Source: Kytococcus schroeteri (lineage in GTDB: Bacteria > Actinomycetota > Actinomycetes > Actinomycetales > Dermatophilaceae). From it: a stretch of DNA of 64,000 nt. The translations under genes were made by a program, and so were the position numbers. The notes under the pieces were generated by a model that saw nothing but the letters and a program-made list of their open reading frames with translations, was not told where the DNA came from and did not search any database. The DNA is taken from positions 43,476 through 107,475 of the forward strand of contig NZ_JBHLVH010000028.1 of NCBI RefSeq assembly GCF_042433515.1. The letters are read 5' to 3'. Numbering within the stretch: the stretch's first letter is position 1; each line of letters opens with the position of its first letter. Positions 1 to 8,395 of the stretch are shown here, in pieces.

Positions 1-990
1 AAGGCCTGGCTGGGGATGGTCGAGATGGAGCCGGCCGAGGGCGGTGAGCCGCTGGCCCGCACACTGGTGCACCTGGACCCCTCGAAGGCGGAGAAGGTCT
101 CCCGCGTGGGCGGCGCCAACCGTTACGCCACCGCAGCCCGCCTGGCCCGCAGCATGAAGGGCGACCACGACACGGTGTACGTGGCCTCCGGCCAGGACCA
201 CCCTGACGCCCTGGCCGGCGCATCGGTGGCCTCCAGCAAGAATGCTCCGCTGCTACTCACCCGTCGCGACCGTCTGCCGGCCGAGACCCGCGAGGCACTG
301 GCCCAGATCGGCCCCCGCAAGGTGGTCATCCTGGGCGGCGAGAAGGCCGTGAGCCGTGAGGTGGCCGACCAGTTGGCGGCCGGTGGCAGGACGGTCGAGC
401 GCGTCGCCGGCGCCAACCGCTACGCGACCGCGGCCCGTCTCACTGCCGGGCACGACGCCCCGGTGGACACCGTGTACCTCGCCTCCGGTCAGGACTACCC
501 CGACGCCCTCACCGGTGCTGCCGTGGCCGGTGCCCAGGACGCGCCGCTGCTGCTCACCCGGGGCGACCGCCTGCCCACCGAGACCCGCAAGGCACTTCAG
601 CGGATGCGTCCCGACCGGGTCGTCATCCTCGGTGGTCGCCAGGTGGTGAAGGGCTCGGTCTTCGCCGAGGCGGGCGAGTATGCCGACGCGGTGCGCCGCA
701 TCGGCGGCGCCGACCGCTACGAGACGGCCGAGTTGGTGGCACGGTCGGTCAAGAAGGACCCCTACCAGGTGTTCGTCGCCTCCGGTGAGAACTACCCCGA
801 CGCCCTGACCGCCGCCGCCGTGGCCGGCACGCAGGACACCGCCGTGCTGCTGACGCGCAGTGACCGTCTGCCCGAGCCGACCTCGCGGGCCGTCACCCGC
901 CTCTCGCCGTGGGTCTCCACGGTGGTCGGTGGCGCCACGGCCGTGGGCGACAAGGTCGTCCAGGCCCTGCGCGGCATCACCCGCCGCTGA
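1..990 (+). CDS. Cell wall-binding repeat 2 surface protein, 5'-truncated
   Basis: The frame is open from the first base, so the N-terminus (signal peptide and any catalytic domain) lies outside the window. What remains is three tandem repeats of about 95 residues, each starting with a R(V/I)(G/A)GA(N/D)RY motif, followed by ASGxxxPDAL and then LLLTRxDRLP. This is the pattern of cell wall-binding repeat 2 (PF04122, the clostridial Cwp84/CwpV-type anchor also found in many Actinobacteria). Three such repeats form a non-covalent wall-attachment module, so the product is probably displayed on the cell surface. The cargo cannot be told from this piece. A strong hairpin terminator follows the stop. 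Confidence 0.85.
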   Translation, partial: KAWLGMVEMEPAEGGEPLARTLVHLDPSKAEKVSRVGGANRYATAARLARSMKGDHDTVYVASGQDHPDALAGASVASSKNAPLLLTRRDRLPAETREALAQIGPRKVVILGGEKAVSREVADQLAAGGRTVERVAGANRYATAARLTAGHDAPVDTVYLASGQDYPDALTGAAVAGAQDAPLLLTRGDRLPTETRKALQRMRPDRVVILGGRQVVKGSVFAEAGEYADAVRRIGGADRYETAELVARSVKKDPYQVFVASGENYPDALTAAAVAGTQDTAVLLTRSDRLPEPTSRAVTRLSPWVSTVVGGATAVGDKVVQALRGITRR

Positions 991-1010
991 GCCGATCCAC
1001 TCCGGCGCCC

Positions 1011-1055
1011 GCCCCCGTCTTCCGGTGGTCCAGCAGACCACCGGAAGACGGGGGC
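1011..1055 (+). terminator. Hairpin terminator after the surface protein gene
   Basis: Two perfectly complementary 20-base arms (1011-1030 and 1036-1055) flank a 5-base loop. There is no T-tract, as is usual for GC-rich actinobacterial terminators. It separates the surface protein gene from parC. Confidence 0.85.
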
Positions 1056-1114
1056 GGCCTCGTGCCCGGGGCAGTGCGTGCCGGTCCCCCGGCGCGGCGG
1101 GCGGATGACGCATC

Positions 1115-3610
1115 ATGTGGCCCGTGCCCAAGAAGTCCGACAAGCCCGCAGAGCCCACCCAGGTGGCCGACACGGTCATCGACATCGACGTCGCCGAGGA
1201 GATGAGCTCGGCCTTCCTCGAGTACGCCTACTCCGTCATCTACAGCCGCGCGCTGCCGGACGCGCGCGACGGCCTCAAGCCGGTGCAGCGCCGCATCCTC
1301 TTCGGCATGGACGAGCTCGGCCTGCGCCCGGACCGCGGCTACGTCAAGTCCTCCCGCGTCGTCGGCGAGGTGATGGGCAAGTACCACCCGCACGGCGACC
1401 AGGCCATCTACGACGCCCTCGTGCGCCTGGCCCAGCCGTTCACGATGCGCCTTCCCCTGGTGGACGGGCACGGCAACTTCGGCTCCCTGGACGACGGACC
1501 GGCCGCCAGCCGCTACACCGAGGCCCGCATGGCCCCGGCCGCACTCACCATGACGGCCACGCTGGACGAGGACACCGTGGACATGGTGCCCAACTACGAC
1601 GACCAGCTCCTGCAGCCCGAGGTGCTGCCCGCGGCCTACCCCAACCTGCTGGTCAACGGGGCGTCGGGCATCGCGGTGGGCATGGCCACCAACATCGCCC
1701 CGCACAACCTGCGCGAGGTGGTGGCCGCCGCCCGCCACCTCCTGGACAACCCCGCCGCCACGGTGGAGGACCTCATGCGCTTCGTGCCCGGGCCGGACCT
1801 GCCCGGCGGCGGCCGCATCGTGGGGCTCGACGGCATCCGCGACGCCTACCGCACCGGCCGCGGCTCGTTCCGCACCCGGGCCAAGGCCACCATCGAGAAC
1901 GTCACCCCGCGCCGCAAGGGCATCGTGGTCACCGAGCTGCCCTACCTGGTGGGGCCGGAGAAGGTCATCGCCAAGCTCAAGACGCAGGTGCAGGCCAAGA
2001 AGCTGCAGGGCATCGCCGACGTCAAGGACCTCACCGACCGCCACAACGGCCTGCAGCTGGTCATCGAGGTGAAGAACGGCTTCAACCCCGAGGCCGTGCT
2101 GGCGCAGCTGTACAAGCAGACGCCGATGGAGGAGTCCTTCGGCATCAACACCGTGGCGCTCGTGGACGGCCAGCCGCGCACCCTGGGGCTCAAGGAGGCC
2201 CTGCAGGTGTACGTGGACTTCCGGTGCGAGGTGGTACGGCGGCGCACCGCGTTCCGCCTGGGGAAGCGGCGCGACCGGCTGCACCTGGTGGAGGGGCTGC
2301 TGCTGGCCATCCTCGACATCGACGAGGTCATCCAGCTCGTCCGCTCCTCGGACGACGCCGCCGAGGCCCGCACGCGGCTCATGGAGGTCTTCGACCTCTC
2401 CGAGGCGCAGGCCTCCTACATCCTGGAGCTGCAGCTGCGGCGCCTGACGAAGTTCTCCCGCATCGAGCTGGAGACCGAGCGCGACGAGCTGCAGGCCGCC
2501 ATCGCCGAGCTGGAGGCGATCCTGGCCGACGAGGCGCGCCTGCGCGGTGTGGTGAGCGACGAGCTGGCCGCCGTGGCCGCCGAGCACGGCACCCCGCGCC
2601 GCACCGTGCTGCTGGAGAGCGAGGCCGCCGCCGCGATGGTGCCCGCCGCCCCGCTGGAGGTGGCCGACGACCCCGTGACCGTGGCGCTCTCGGCCACCGG
2701 ACTCATCGCCCGCGTGCCCCGCGAGGAGGACACCAGCGGCGCGCTGGTGCGCACCGACGTGCGCCCCGCCGACGCACCCCGGGTGGACCACGACGCCATC
2801 GCCTCGGTGGTGGCCGCCACCGCCCGTGGCCAGGTGGGCCTGGTGACCTCTGCCGGGCGCCTGGTGCGGCTGTCGGTGGTGGACCTGCCCGCCCTGCCGG
2901 CCGCCGGCTCGCTGGGGCTCACCGGTGGGGCTCCGGTGGCGGCCTTCGTGGACCTGGCCGGCGGCGAGCGCCCGCTGGCCCTGGTGCGCACCGACGACGT
3001 GGAGGGCACCGCCGGGCTGGCGCTGGGCACCGCCCGGGGCGTGGTCAAGCGGGTGCGCCCGGAGTACCCGGCGAGCAAGGACGCGATGGAGGTCATCAGC
3101 CTGGCCGAGGGCGACGAGCTGGTGGGCGCCGCCGAACTGTCCGACGGCAGCGAGGAGCTCGTGTTCGTCACCGACGCCGCCGCGCTGCTGCGCTACCCGG
3201 CCTCGCTGGTGCGCCCGCAGGGGCTGTCCGGAGGCGGTGTGGCCGGCATCAAGGTGCCCGAGGGCGGGCGCGTGGTGGCCTTCGCCGCGGTGCGGACGGG
3301 CGGCGAGGGTGAGACCGACGCCCCTGCCCCCGTGGTGGTCACCGTCGCCGGGTCGGCCGGGGCGCTGCCCGGCTCCGGCGGGTCGGTGAAGGTGACGCCG
3401 CTGGAGGCCTACCCGGGCAAGGGCCGGGCCACCGCGGGCGTGCGCTGCCACCGCTTCCTCAAGGGTGAGGACGCGCTCGTGCTGGCCTGGGTGGGCGCCG
3501 ACCCGCGGGCGGTGGACGCGGGGGGCTCGGCGGTGGCCCTGCCGGAGCCCACCGACCGCCGCGACGGCTCGGGCACGCCCGCCCCGGCGGCGATCCTCGG
3601 CATCGGCTGA
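1115..3610 (+). CDS. parC: DNA topoisomerase IV subunit A (second GyrA-type protein)
   Basis: Type IIA topoisomerase A subunit that cuts and rejoins DNA; it should pair with the ParE at 11323-13455. The N-terminal half has the breakage-reunion domain with active-site Tyr134 in SRYTEARM and the quinolone-region motif KYHPHGD at about 89-95. The C-terminal half is a degenerate beta-propeller, and I see no QRRGGKG GyrA box, which favours ParC over GyrA. At the position matching E. coli GyrA Ser83 there is Gln96; the residue matching Asp87 is kept (Asp100). No Shine-Dalgarno precedes the ATG at 1115. A GTG at 1124, seven bases after CATCAT (1111-1116), is an equally good, leaderless start. About 831 residues, normal for the family. 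Confidence 0.9.
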   Translation: MWPVPKKSDKPAEPTQVADTVIDIDVAEEMSSAFLEYAYSVIYSRALPDARDGLKPVQRRILFGMDELGLRPDRGYVKSSRVVGEVMGKYHPHGDQAIYDALVRLAQPFTMRLPLVDGHGNFGSLDDGPAASRYTEARMAPAALTMTATLDEDTVDMVPNYDDQLLQPEVLPAAYPNLLVNGASGIAVGMATNIAPHNLREVVAAARHLLDNPAATVEDLMRFVPGPDLPGGGRIVGLDGIRDAYRTGRGSFRTRAKATIENVTPRRKGIVVTELPYLVGPEKVIAKLKTQVQAKKLQGIADVKDLTDRHNGLQLVIEVKNGFNPEAVLAQLYKQTPMEESFGINTVALVDGQPRTLGLKEALQVYVDFRCEVVRRRTAFRLGKRRDRLHLVEGLLLAILDIDEVIQLVRSSDDAAEARTRLMEVFDLSEAQASYILELQLRRLTKFSRIELETERDELQAAIAELEAILADEARLRGVVSDELAAVAAEHGTPRRTVLLESEAAAAMVPAAPLEVADDPVTVALSATGLIARVPREEDTSGALVRTDVRPADAPRVDHDAIASVVAATARGQVGLVTSAGRLVRLSVVDLPALPAAGSLGLTGGAPVAAFVDLAGGERPLALVRTDDVEGTAGLALGTARGVVKRVRPEYPASKDAMEVISLAEGDELVGAAELSDGSEELVFVTDAAALLRYPASLVRPQGLSGGGVAGIKVPEGGRVVAFAAVRTGGEGETDAPAPVVVTVAGSAGALPGSGGSVKVTPLEAYPGKGRATAGVRCHRFLKGEDALVLAWVGADPRAVDAGGSAVALPEPTDRRDGSGTPAPAAILGIG

Positions 3611-3649
3611 GGCGTCAGACGACGCACCCACGCCTCGAGAACCAAGGAC

Positions 3650-3678
3650 TTGACCCTCCCCCCCGATGGTTCCATGAT
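3650..3678 (+). promoter_or_regulatory. Sigma-70-like promoter of the secreted-peptide/ABC operon
   Basis: TTGACC (3650-3655), 17 bases, then CATGAT (3673-3678). This is the best two-box promoter I found in the window. It would start a transcript near 3685, about 30 bases before the ATG at 3716, which has a purine-rich Shine-Dalgarno (AAGGGGA, about 3703-3709). Confidence 0.6.
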
Positions 3679-3715
3679 GTGGGTCGCACCGGGCGGCCGG
3701 AAAAGGGGAAAAACC

Positions 3716-4099
3716 ATGCACCGCACTCGCATTCGACCACTGGCAGCCGCTGCACTGGCGGTCGTCGCCGCTGTGTCCGCGACGTCCGCCTACGCCGGTA
3801 CGAGTTACCGGTCGTACAGCACCACGGTCGGCAAGTTCAACGGCAAGGCGTACACCGCCTCCCAGACCAAGAGCATCAACAGTCGTGCCGGTGATCTCAC
3901 GTCACAGTCCGTGGGGGGCAACTACAAGGTGGATGCCCGGATGCTCCCCGGCGGCACCGGGGTCTCCGGTGTGACCGACAACCAGGAGTACAAGCTGAAC
4001 AACTCGATCGGCTCCGGTGCCTCCACGCGTGTGGAGTTCAACAACGGTGTCTTCACGCGGGTGGACGTCCAGGTCAGCGGCACGTGGCGCAGCAACTGA
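3716..4099 (+). CDS. Small secreted protein, bacteriocin-like
   Basis: A 127-residue precursor with an N-terminal Arg-rich stretch, a hydrophobic core (about 9-22) and a signal peptidase I site after SAYA (Ala27). The mature part would be about 100 residues, without cysteine, rich in Ser, Thr, Asn, Gly and aromatic residues, with alternating polar/hydrophobic stretches typical of a beta-structure. It ends in GTWRSN. The start is fixed by a good ribosome site; an upstream in-frame start would destroy the signal peptide. The stop overlaps the start region of a membrane protein gene, and the next three genes encode a peptide-type ABC system. Size, secretion and context resemble lactococcin 972-type bacteriocin operons, but I cannot claim sequence membership. 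It could instead be a secreted structural or signalling protein. Confidence 0.75.
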   Translation: MHRTRIRPLAAAALAVVAAVSATSAYAGTSYRSYSTTVGKFNGKAYTASQTKSINSRAGDLTSQSVGGNYKVDARMLPGGTGVSGVTDNQEYKLNNSIGSGASTRVEFNNGVFTRVDVQVSGTWRSN

Positions 4100-4884
4100 G
4101 CACTGTGGCGAGGGGTGCCAGCGTCCGGCTGGTGCCCCTCGCTGTTGCCCTGCTCGTCCTCACCCTGGGCGGCCTCACGAGCTGGTTCGGCACTCAGGGA
4201 ACGGCCTATGTGAGCCCGTTCCACAGTTATCTCGCCGCCTCCAGCGGACCCGTGGGACTCACACTGCCACTGGCCCTGGCACTCGTCGCCGGCTGGCACC
4301 TGCGGTCCTGCCTGACCGACGGGTTCCTCGAGGCGACCCGGACGCGTGCCCCTGTGACCGTCACCCTCCGTCGGCTCTGCTGGCCATGGGCGGTCGTCGC
4401 CGGCCTCGCCGCTGCGCTGCTGCCCGTGGTCTACGGACTGGTGACCCTGGAGTTGCTCCCGAGCACGGGCTTCCAGTACTACCCGGACGCCTACCACGTG
4501 GCCGAGCAGCACGTGGCGGACTGGAACGCCGATGCGGTGGCCGGCGGCGCCCTGACCCGTCGGACCCCATGGGCCTACGTTGCCGCCCACAGCGCATGGC
4601 TCGGCCTCTGGGGGCTGGTGCTCGCCGCGGCCACCCAGGCACTCCTGCTCCTGGTGAGGCGCCATGCGCTGGCGTTCTTCCTCCCCCTCGCGGGTGTCAC
4701 CGTCGTCTCCGTGGTGCTCGCACTCGCCAAGCTGGAGACCTTCACCCCCACGGCCTCGCAGTTCCCACCCACCTTGGATGTCTTCCCGCTCTGGCACGCT
4801 GTGCCCTCGCTGGCCCTGGCCACGGGAGTGACGGCGCTCCTGTGGATGTGCGTGCTGGTGCGGCTGCCTGAACTCCCCCGGTGA
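4084..4884 (+). CDS. ABC-2-like membrane protein of the secreted-peptide operon
   Basis: About 266 residues with roughly six hydrophobic spans (near 14-35, 58-75, 96-118, 165-190, 195-215 and 235-258) and an extracytoplasmic stretch of about 45 residues between spans three and four, rich in Tyr, His and Trp. Arg-rich cytoplasmic loops before spans resemble ABC-2 type permeases. I recognise no specific family. The GTG at 4084 overlaps the end of the secreted-protein gene; a second GTG at 4105, just after that gene's stop, is an alternative start. The stop overlaps the next start (GTGA at 4881), so translation is probably coupled. Likely role: permease subunit of an exporter or immunity pump working with the ATPase at 6187-6834. 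Confidence 0.75.
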   Translation: MAQQLSTVARGASVRLVPLAVALLVLTLGGLTSWFGTQGTAYVSPFHSYLAASSGPVGLTLPLALALVAGWHLRSCLTDGFLEATRTRAPVTVTLRRLCWPWAVVAGLAAALLPVVYGLVTLELLPSTGFQYYPDAYHVAEQHVADWNADAVAGGALTRRTPWAYVAAHSAWLGLWGLVLAAATQALLLLVRRHALAFFLPLAGVTVVSVVLALAKLETFTPTASQFPPTLDVFPLWHAVPSLALATGVTALLWMCVLVRLPELPR

Positions 4885-6197
4885 GTACCGTGCTCCGACC
4901 GAGGACGCTCGGGATACTCGTCGTCGGTGTCGTCTGCGGCTGCCTCTACGGGCTCCACGCCCGCTCGGCCGCCGCGCCCACCGTTGCAGATCACCTCTGG
5001 ATGCGGCTGACCGACCCCCGGCCCTGGGTGTCCGTGATCCTGCCGGCAAGTCTCGTGGTGGCCGTCTCCGACGGTGTCTGGCACGGCTCCCCGGCCGCGC
5101 GCATGCGGCACGGTACCGACCGCTCCCTCACGCGGGCGCTGTTCCTCGATGCCCTCACAGCCTCGTGTGCAGCTCTCGGCGGGTACCTCCTGGGGGCCGC
5201 AGCCAGCGCCACCGGCCTGCCGTGGGAGAGCCTGCCCCAGGCGGCACCGACCCTGGCGGCCTGTCTCATGACACTCGCTGCCGCGACGACGCTGCTGAGC
5301 ACGGCCGTTGCAGGAGCCGCCGCGTGGCGTGCGGCGGCAGGCTGGGCGCTCTGCTGTGCCGTGGTGCTCTGGGCCGTCTGCCAGATCGGCCTGGGCATCC
5401 CCACCCTGGGAGTGGGCCCCGTCGACCTGGCCCTGCCGGGCCCCGAGGCAGGCAGGGTGCGGTCCCTCGCCTCGCTGCTTGCCTGCGCGGCCCTGGCAGT
5501 GGCAGTGCAGCGGGGCCCCCTTCGACCCACCTCCGCCTTCTGGACCACCACGGCCGCTGCTGGGCTGTGGACCCTGGCAGCGCCCGCGCTCCAGGGCAAC
5601 GGGTGGCACTCCTCGGGAGAGGTCCTTCTCCTCACCTGGTGGGGGCACGGCGGCGGGGCGTTCGATGCCCAGGTCTTCACGGTGCACTGGATGGTCACCA
5701 ACCTCCCGGTGCTCATGGCCCTCCTGGCCCTCGACACCCCTGCCCTGCGCTCAGCGCCCCTGCGTGTCCTCGCCCATGGAAGGACCTGGCCCGTTCTGAA
5801 GCCCTCCGTCACGGCCCCTGCCGTTGCCGTGGTCGGCGCAACGGCGTGCACCACCGTGATCGCCACGGTCATGACCGGAGAGCAGCTCTCGTCGTCGCTC
5901 CTGCTCGGTGGCCACCTCCTTCTCGGGTGGCTCCTGCACGTGCTCGTCTGGGGCACGCTCACCGTCTCGGTCACGTGGGTCGCCGGTGACCAGAACTGGG
6001 GGCTGATAGTCCTCAGCAGCACGCTGCTCCTCGCCCCCCTCGCACCGTGGGAGTCCTCGCACCTCCCGCTCGGCCTCACCGCGCTGGCCCAGGACGCGGG
6101 AGCCTCTCCAGCCTGGCTGTGGCTCGCCGCTCCCGTGGCAGCGCTCGCCCTGACCATCCGATGTTCACCACTGCCCCGACAAGGACGTGACCTCTGA
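4881..6197 (+). CDS. Large polytopic membrane protein, ABC-2-like permease
   Basis: A 438-residue integral membrane protein with about ten or more hydrophobic spans. After the first periplasmic loop there is a basic segment (RMRHGTDRSLTRALF, about 74-88) just before a span, the layout seen in ABC-2 permeases of the bacitracin/lantibiotic type. No family is recognised with certainty. It starts with GTG overlapping the previous stop by four bases and runs 11 bases into the ATPase gene, so the three genes form one translationally coupled unit. Bacteriocin-associated immunity proteins are also long polytopic proteins, which is the main alternative to a plain permease. Confidence 0.75.
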   Translation: MSTVLRPRTLGILVVGVVCGCLYGLHARSAAAPTVADHLWMRLTDPRPWVSVILPASLVVAVSDGVWHGSPAARMRHGTDRSLTRALFLDALTASCAALGGYLLGAAASATGLPWESLPQAAPTLAACLMTLAAATTLLSTAVAGAAAWRAAAGWALCCAVVLWAVCQIGLGIPTLGVGPVDLALPGPEAGRVRSLASLLACAALAVAVQRGPLRPTSAFWTTTAAAGLWTLAAPALQGNGWHSSGEVLLLTWWGHGGGAFDAQVFTVHWMVTNLPVLMALLALDTPALRSAPLRVLAHGRTWPVLKPSVTAPAVAVVGATACTTVIATVMTGEQLSSSLLLGGHLLLGWLLHVLVWGTLTVSVTWVAGDQNWGLIVLSSTLLLAPLAPWESSHLPLGLTALAQDAGASPAWLWLAAPVAALALTIRCSPLPRQGRDL

Positions 6198-6834
6198 CAT
6201 GCACGCCATCTCCGCCCTTGGGCTCTCGAAGGCCTTCCGCGGCACCCCTGTTCTGCGAGACGTCGACCTCACTGTCGAGCACGGTGAGTCCATCGGCCTC
6301 AGCGGCCCCAACGGCTCCGGCAAGTCCGTGCTCTTCAAGTTGCTCGTAGGGTTCATGCGACCTGACGCCGGAGAAGTGACCATCGACCCAGCCCTCATGG
6401 GGCCCGGACGCAAGTACCCGGAGTCCTTCGGCGTCATGATCAATTCCCCCGGGTTCCTCGGCCATCTGAGTGCCGCGGACAACCTGCGCGAGCTGGCGCA
6501 CATCCGCAGGGTCGCGGATGAGGCCCGCGTCCGAGAAACCCTCGAGGCCGTGGGGCTGGACCCCACGTCATCGACCAAGGCGAAGAACTTCTCCCTCGGG
6601 ATGAAGCAGAAGCTGGGCATCGCCCAAGCAATCCTCGAACGACCGCGCGTGCTGCTGCTGGACGAACCCTTCAACGCACTCGACCAGTCGAGTGCCGAGC
6701 GCATCACCGGCCTCCTGAGGGACTTCTCCTCGGATGGTGGCACGTTGCTCATGACCAGCCATCGTTCGGAGGACCTCGAGGCCCTCACCCAACGGCGTCT
6801 GCGCATCGACGACGCACGGGTGGTCGAGGCCTGA
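6187..6834 (+). CDS. ABC transporter ATP-binding protein, BcrA-type
   Basis: A single nucleotide-binding domain of about 215 residues: Walker A GPNGSGKS, signature FSLGMKQKLG, Walker B RVLLLDEP with the catalytic Glu, and switch His in TSHR. The Q-loop reads FGVMINSPGF, without the usual Gln. Antibiotic-peptide ATPases of the BcrA/lantibiotic-immunity type typically carry an acidic E-P motif here, and the LGMKQ signature fits the same group. It should energise the two membrane proteins encoded just upstream. The GTG at 6187 overlaps the previous gene; ATG 6199, right after that gene's stop, is the other plausible start. It closes the operon. Confidence 0.9.
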   Translation: MTSDMHAISALGLSKAFRGTPVLRDVDLTVEHGESIGLSGPNGSGKSVLFKLLVGFMRPDAGEVTIDPALMGPGRKYPESFGVMINSPGFLGHLSAADNLRELAHIRRVADEARVRETLEAVGLDPTSSTKAKNFSLGMKQKLGIAQAILERPRVLLLDEPFNALDQSSAERITGLLRDFSSDGGTLLMTSHRSEDLEALTQRRLRIDDARVVEA

Positions 6835-6895
6835 ATGACCGAACCCGGCATCGGCTGAGGTTCGACCGCCGGCGCGGCGGGACCCCCGTACCCGG

Positions 6896-6919
6896 TGTGA
6901 CCGGGGTCACCCATAGCAT
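6896..6919 (+). promoter_or_regulatory. CRP/GlxR-like operator and -10 box of atoE
   Basis: TGTGA, six bases, then TCACC (6896-6911), close to the TGTGA-N6-TCACA consensus of cAMP-receptor-type regulators (GlxR/Crp in Actinobacteria). It is followed at once by TAGCAT (6914-6919), a good -10. The operator would fill the spacer of the promoter, which suggests repression. Confidence 0.5.
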
Positions 6920-6954
6920 CTGGGTGCCCTGTCCCCTCGCCTGGAGGTCCACCC

Positions 6955-8343
6955 GTGTCCAGCCCCGCGTCCACGGCCACCACCCGCCCCAGCCCGGACC
7001 GCCGCCGCGGCCAGGGGGTGATGGGGCCGATCAACCACCTGGTGGAGCGGTTCATCCCCTCCTCGCTGGTGTTCGCCATCGTGCTGACGCTCGTGGTGAT
7101 GGTCGCCGCGCTGGCGCTCACCGACGCCGGCCCCCGCGAGGTGGTCACGGCCTGGGGTGACGGACTGGCCGGGCTGCTGGCGTTCATCACCCAGATGGCG
7201 CTGGTGCTCATGCTCGGCCACGTGCTGGCCCACACCGGCCCGGTGCGCACCCTGCTCACCGGCCTGGCCCGCGTGCCCCGTGGCCGCGTCATGCCCTACG
7301 TCTTCGTGGCCCTGGTGACCTGTCTGGCCACCCTCGTCACGTGGGGGCTGGGCCTGGTGGTCGGCGCCCTGCTGGCCAAGGAGGTGGCCGCCCAGGCCCG
7401 GCTGCGCGGCGAGAAGGTGCACTTCCCGCTGCTCGTGGCCACCGGCTACACCGGCATGAGCATCTGGCACATGGGCTACTCCGGCTCGGCGCCGCTCACG
7501 GCCGCCACCGAAGGCTCCTTCGTGGCCCAGCAGGTGGGCCACACCATCCCCATCACGCAGACCACCTTCAGCTGGTGGAACCTCACCGCGGCCGCGGTGG
7601 CGTTGCTGGTCATCCTCGCCACCGTGGCGCTCATGGCCCCGAAGTCCGGTGCGGACGTGGTGGAGATGCCCGAGCACCAGCTGGAGACCGCCCGGCCGGA
7701 GTGGACGGTGGAGACCCCGGCCGACGCGGTGGACGCCTCCCGGGTGACCACCACCGTGCTCGGCCTGCTGGTGGTGGCCTACCTGGGCCTGCACTTCGCC
7801 GACGGCGGCACGCTCACCCTGGACGTCGTCAACTGGAGCTTCCTGGGCCTGGTGCTGCTGCTGGTGCGCAATCCCTTCGAGCTGGTGGAGCTGGTCAAGG
7901 ACGCCGCCTCCAACGTGGGCGAGATCCTGCTGCAGTTCCCGCTCTACGCCGGGATCATGGGCATCATGGCCGGCACCGGCCTCATCGCCGTGCTCTCGGA
8001 CGCGGTGGTCGACACCTCCACGCCGCAGACCTTCGGGCTGCTGGCCTTCCTCTCGGCCGGCCTGGTGAACTTCTTCGTGCCGTCGGGCGGCGGGCAGATC
8101 GCCGTGCAGGGGCCGATCCTGCTCGATGCCGCCGAGCGCCTCGGCGTGGACCCGGCGGTGGCGATCATGGCCGTCTCCTACGGCGACCAGTGGACCAACA
8201 TGGTGCAGCCCTTCTGGGCCCTGCCGCTGCTGGCCATCGCCGGCCTCCGCATCCGCGACGTGCTGGGCTACACCACGATGATCCTGGTCACCGTGGGCGT
8301 GGTCCTGGCCGCCACGATGCTGCTCGTGGGCACCGGGGCGTGA
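6955..8343 (+). CDS. atoE: Short-chain fatty acid transporter, AtoE family
   Basis: A 462-residue polytopic permease of the AtoE/short-chain fatty acid transporter family (PF02667), which takes up acetoacetate, butyrate and similar acids. The N-terminal part reads GPINHLVERFIPSSLVFAI, and about ten to twelve hydrophobic spans follow. The conserved FVPSGGGQIAVQGP loop lies around residues 374-387 and GDQWTNMVQPFW near 410. It starts with GTG behind a CTGGAGG ribosome site. It stands alone: the ABC operon ends upstream and a strong hairpin follows. No CoA-transferase or thiolase gene is nearby. The CRP-like operator on its promoter suggests control by carbon supply. Confidence 0.9.
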   Translation: MSSPASTATTRPSPDRRRGQGVMGPINHLVERFIPSSLVFAIVLTLVVMVAALALTDAGPREVVTAWGDGLAGLLAFITQMALVLMLGHVLAHTGPVRTLLTGLARVPRGRVMPYVFVALVTCLATLVTWGLGLVVGALLAKEVAAQARLRGEKVHFPLLVATGYTGMSIWHMGYSGSAPLTAATEGSFVAQQVGHTIPITQTTFSWWNLTAAAVALLVILATVALMAPKSGADVVEMPEHQLETARPEWTVETPADAVDASRVTTTVLGLLVVAYLGLHFADGGTLTLDVVNWSFLGLVLLLVRNPFELVELVKDAASNVGEILLQFPLYAGIMGIMAGTGLIAVLSDAVVDTSTPQTFGLLAFLSAGLVNFFVPSGGGQIAVQGPILLDAAERLGVDPAVAIMAVSYGDQWTNMVQPFWALPLLAIAGLRIRDVLGYTTMILVTVGVVLAATMLLVGTGA

Positions 8344-8350
8344 CCCCACC

Positions 8351-8392
8351 ACGCACGAGGGGCCCGGGCGCCTGCCCGGGCCCCTCGTGCGT
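8351..8392. terminator. Bidirectional hairpin terminator
   Basis: Perfect 19-base arms (8351-8369, 8374-8392) with a GCCT loop, placed between the stops of the convergent atoE and nuclease genes, so it serves both strands. Confidence 0.85.
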
Positions 8393-8395
8393 GCC

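Noticed and set aside
977..3721. Long open frame antisense to parC (over 900 codons)
   Set aside because: Low-complexity His/Gly/Arg/Ala composition, no recognisable domain, and the other strand encodes a clear topoisomerase. Long antisense frames are expected in DNA this GC-rich.
3716..4099. Firm assignment of the small secreted protein to lactococcin 972
   Set aside because: Size and context agree, but I could not match diagnostic residues by eye, so it is described only as bacteriocin-like.
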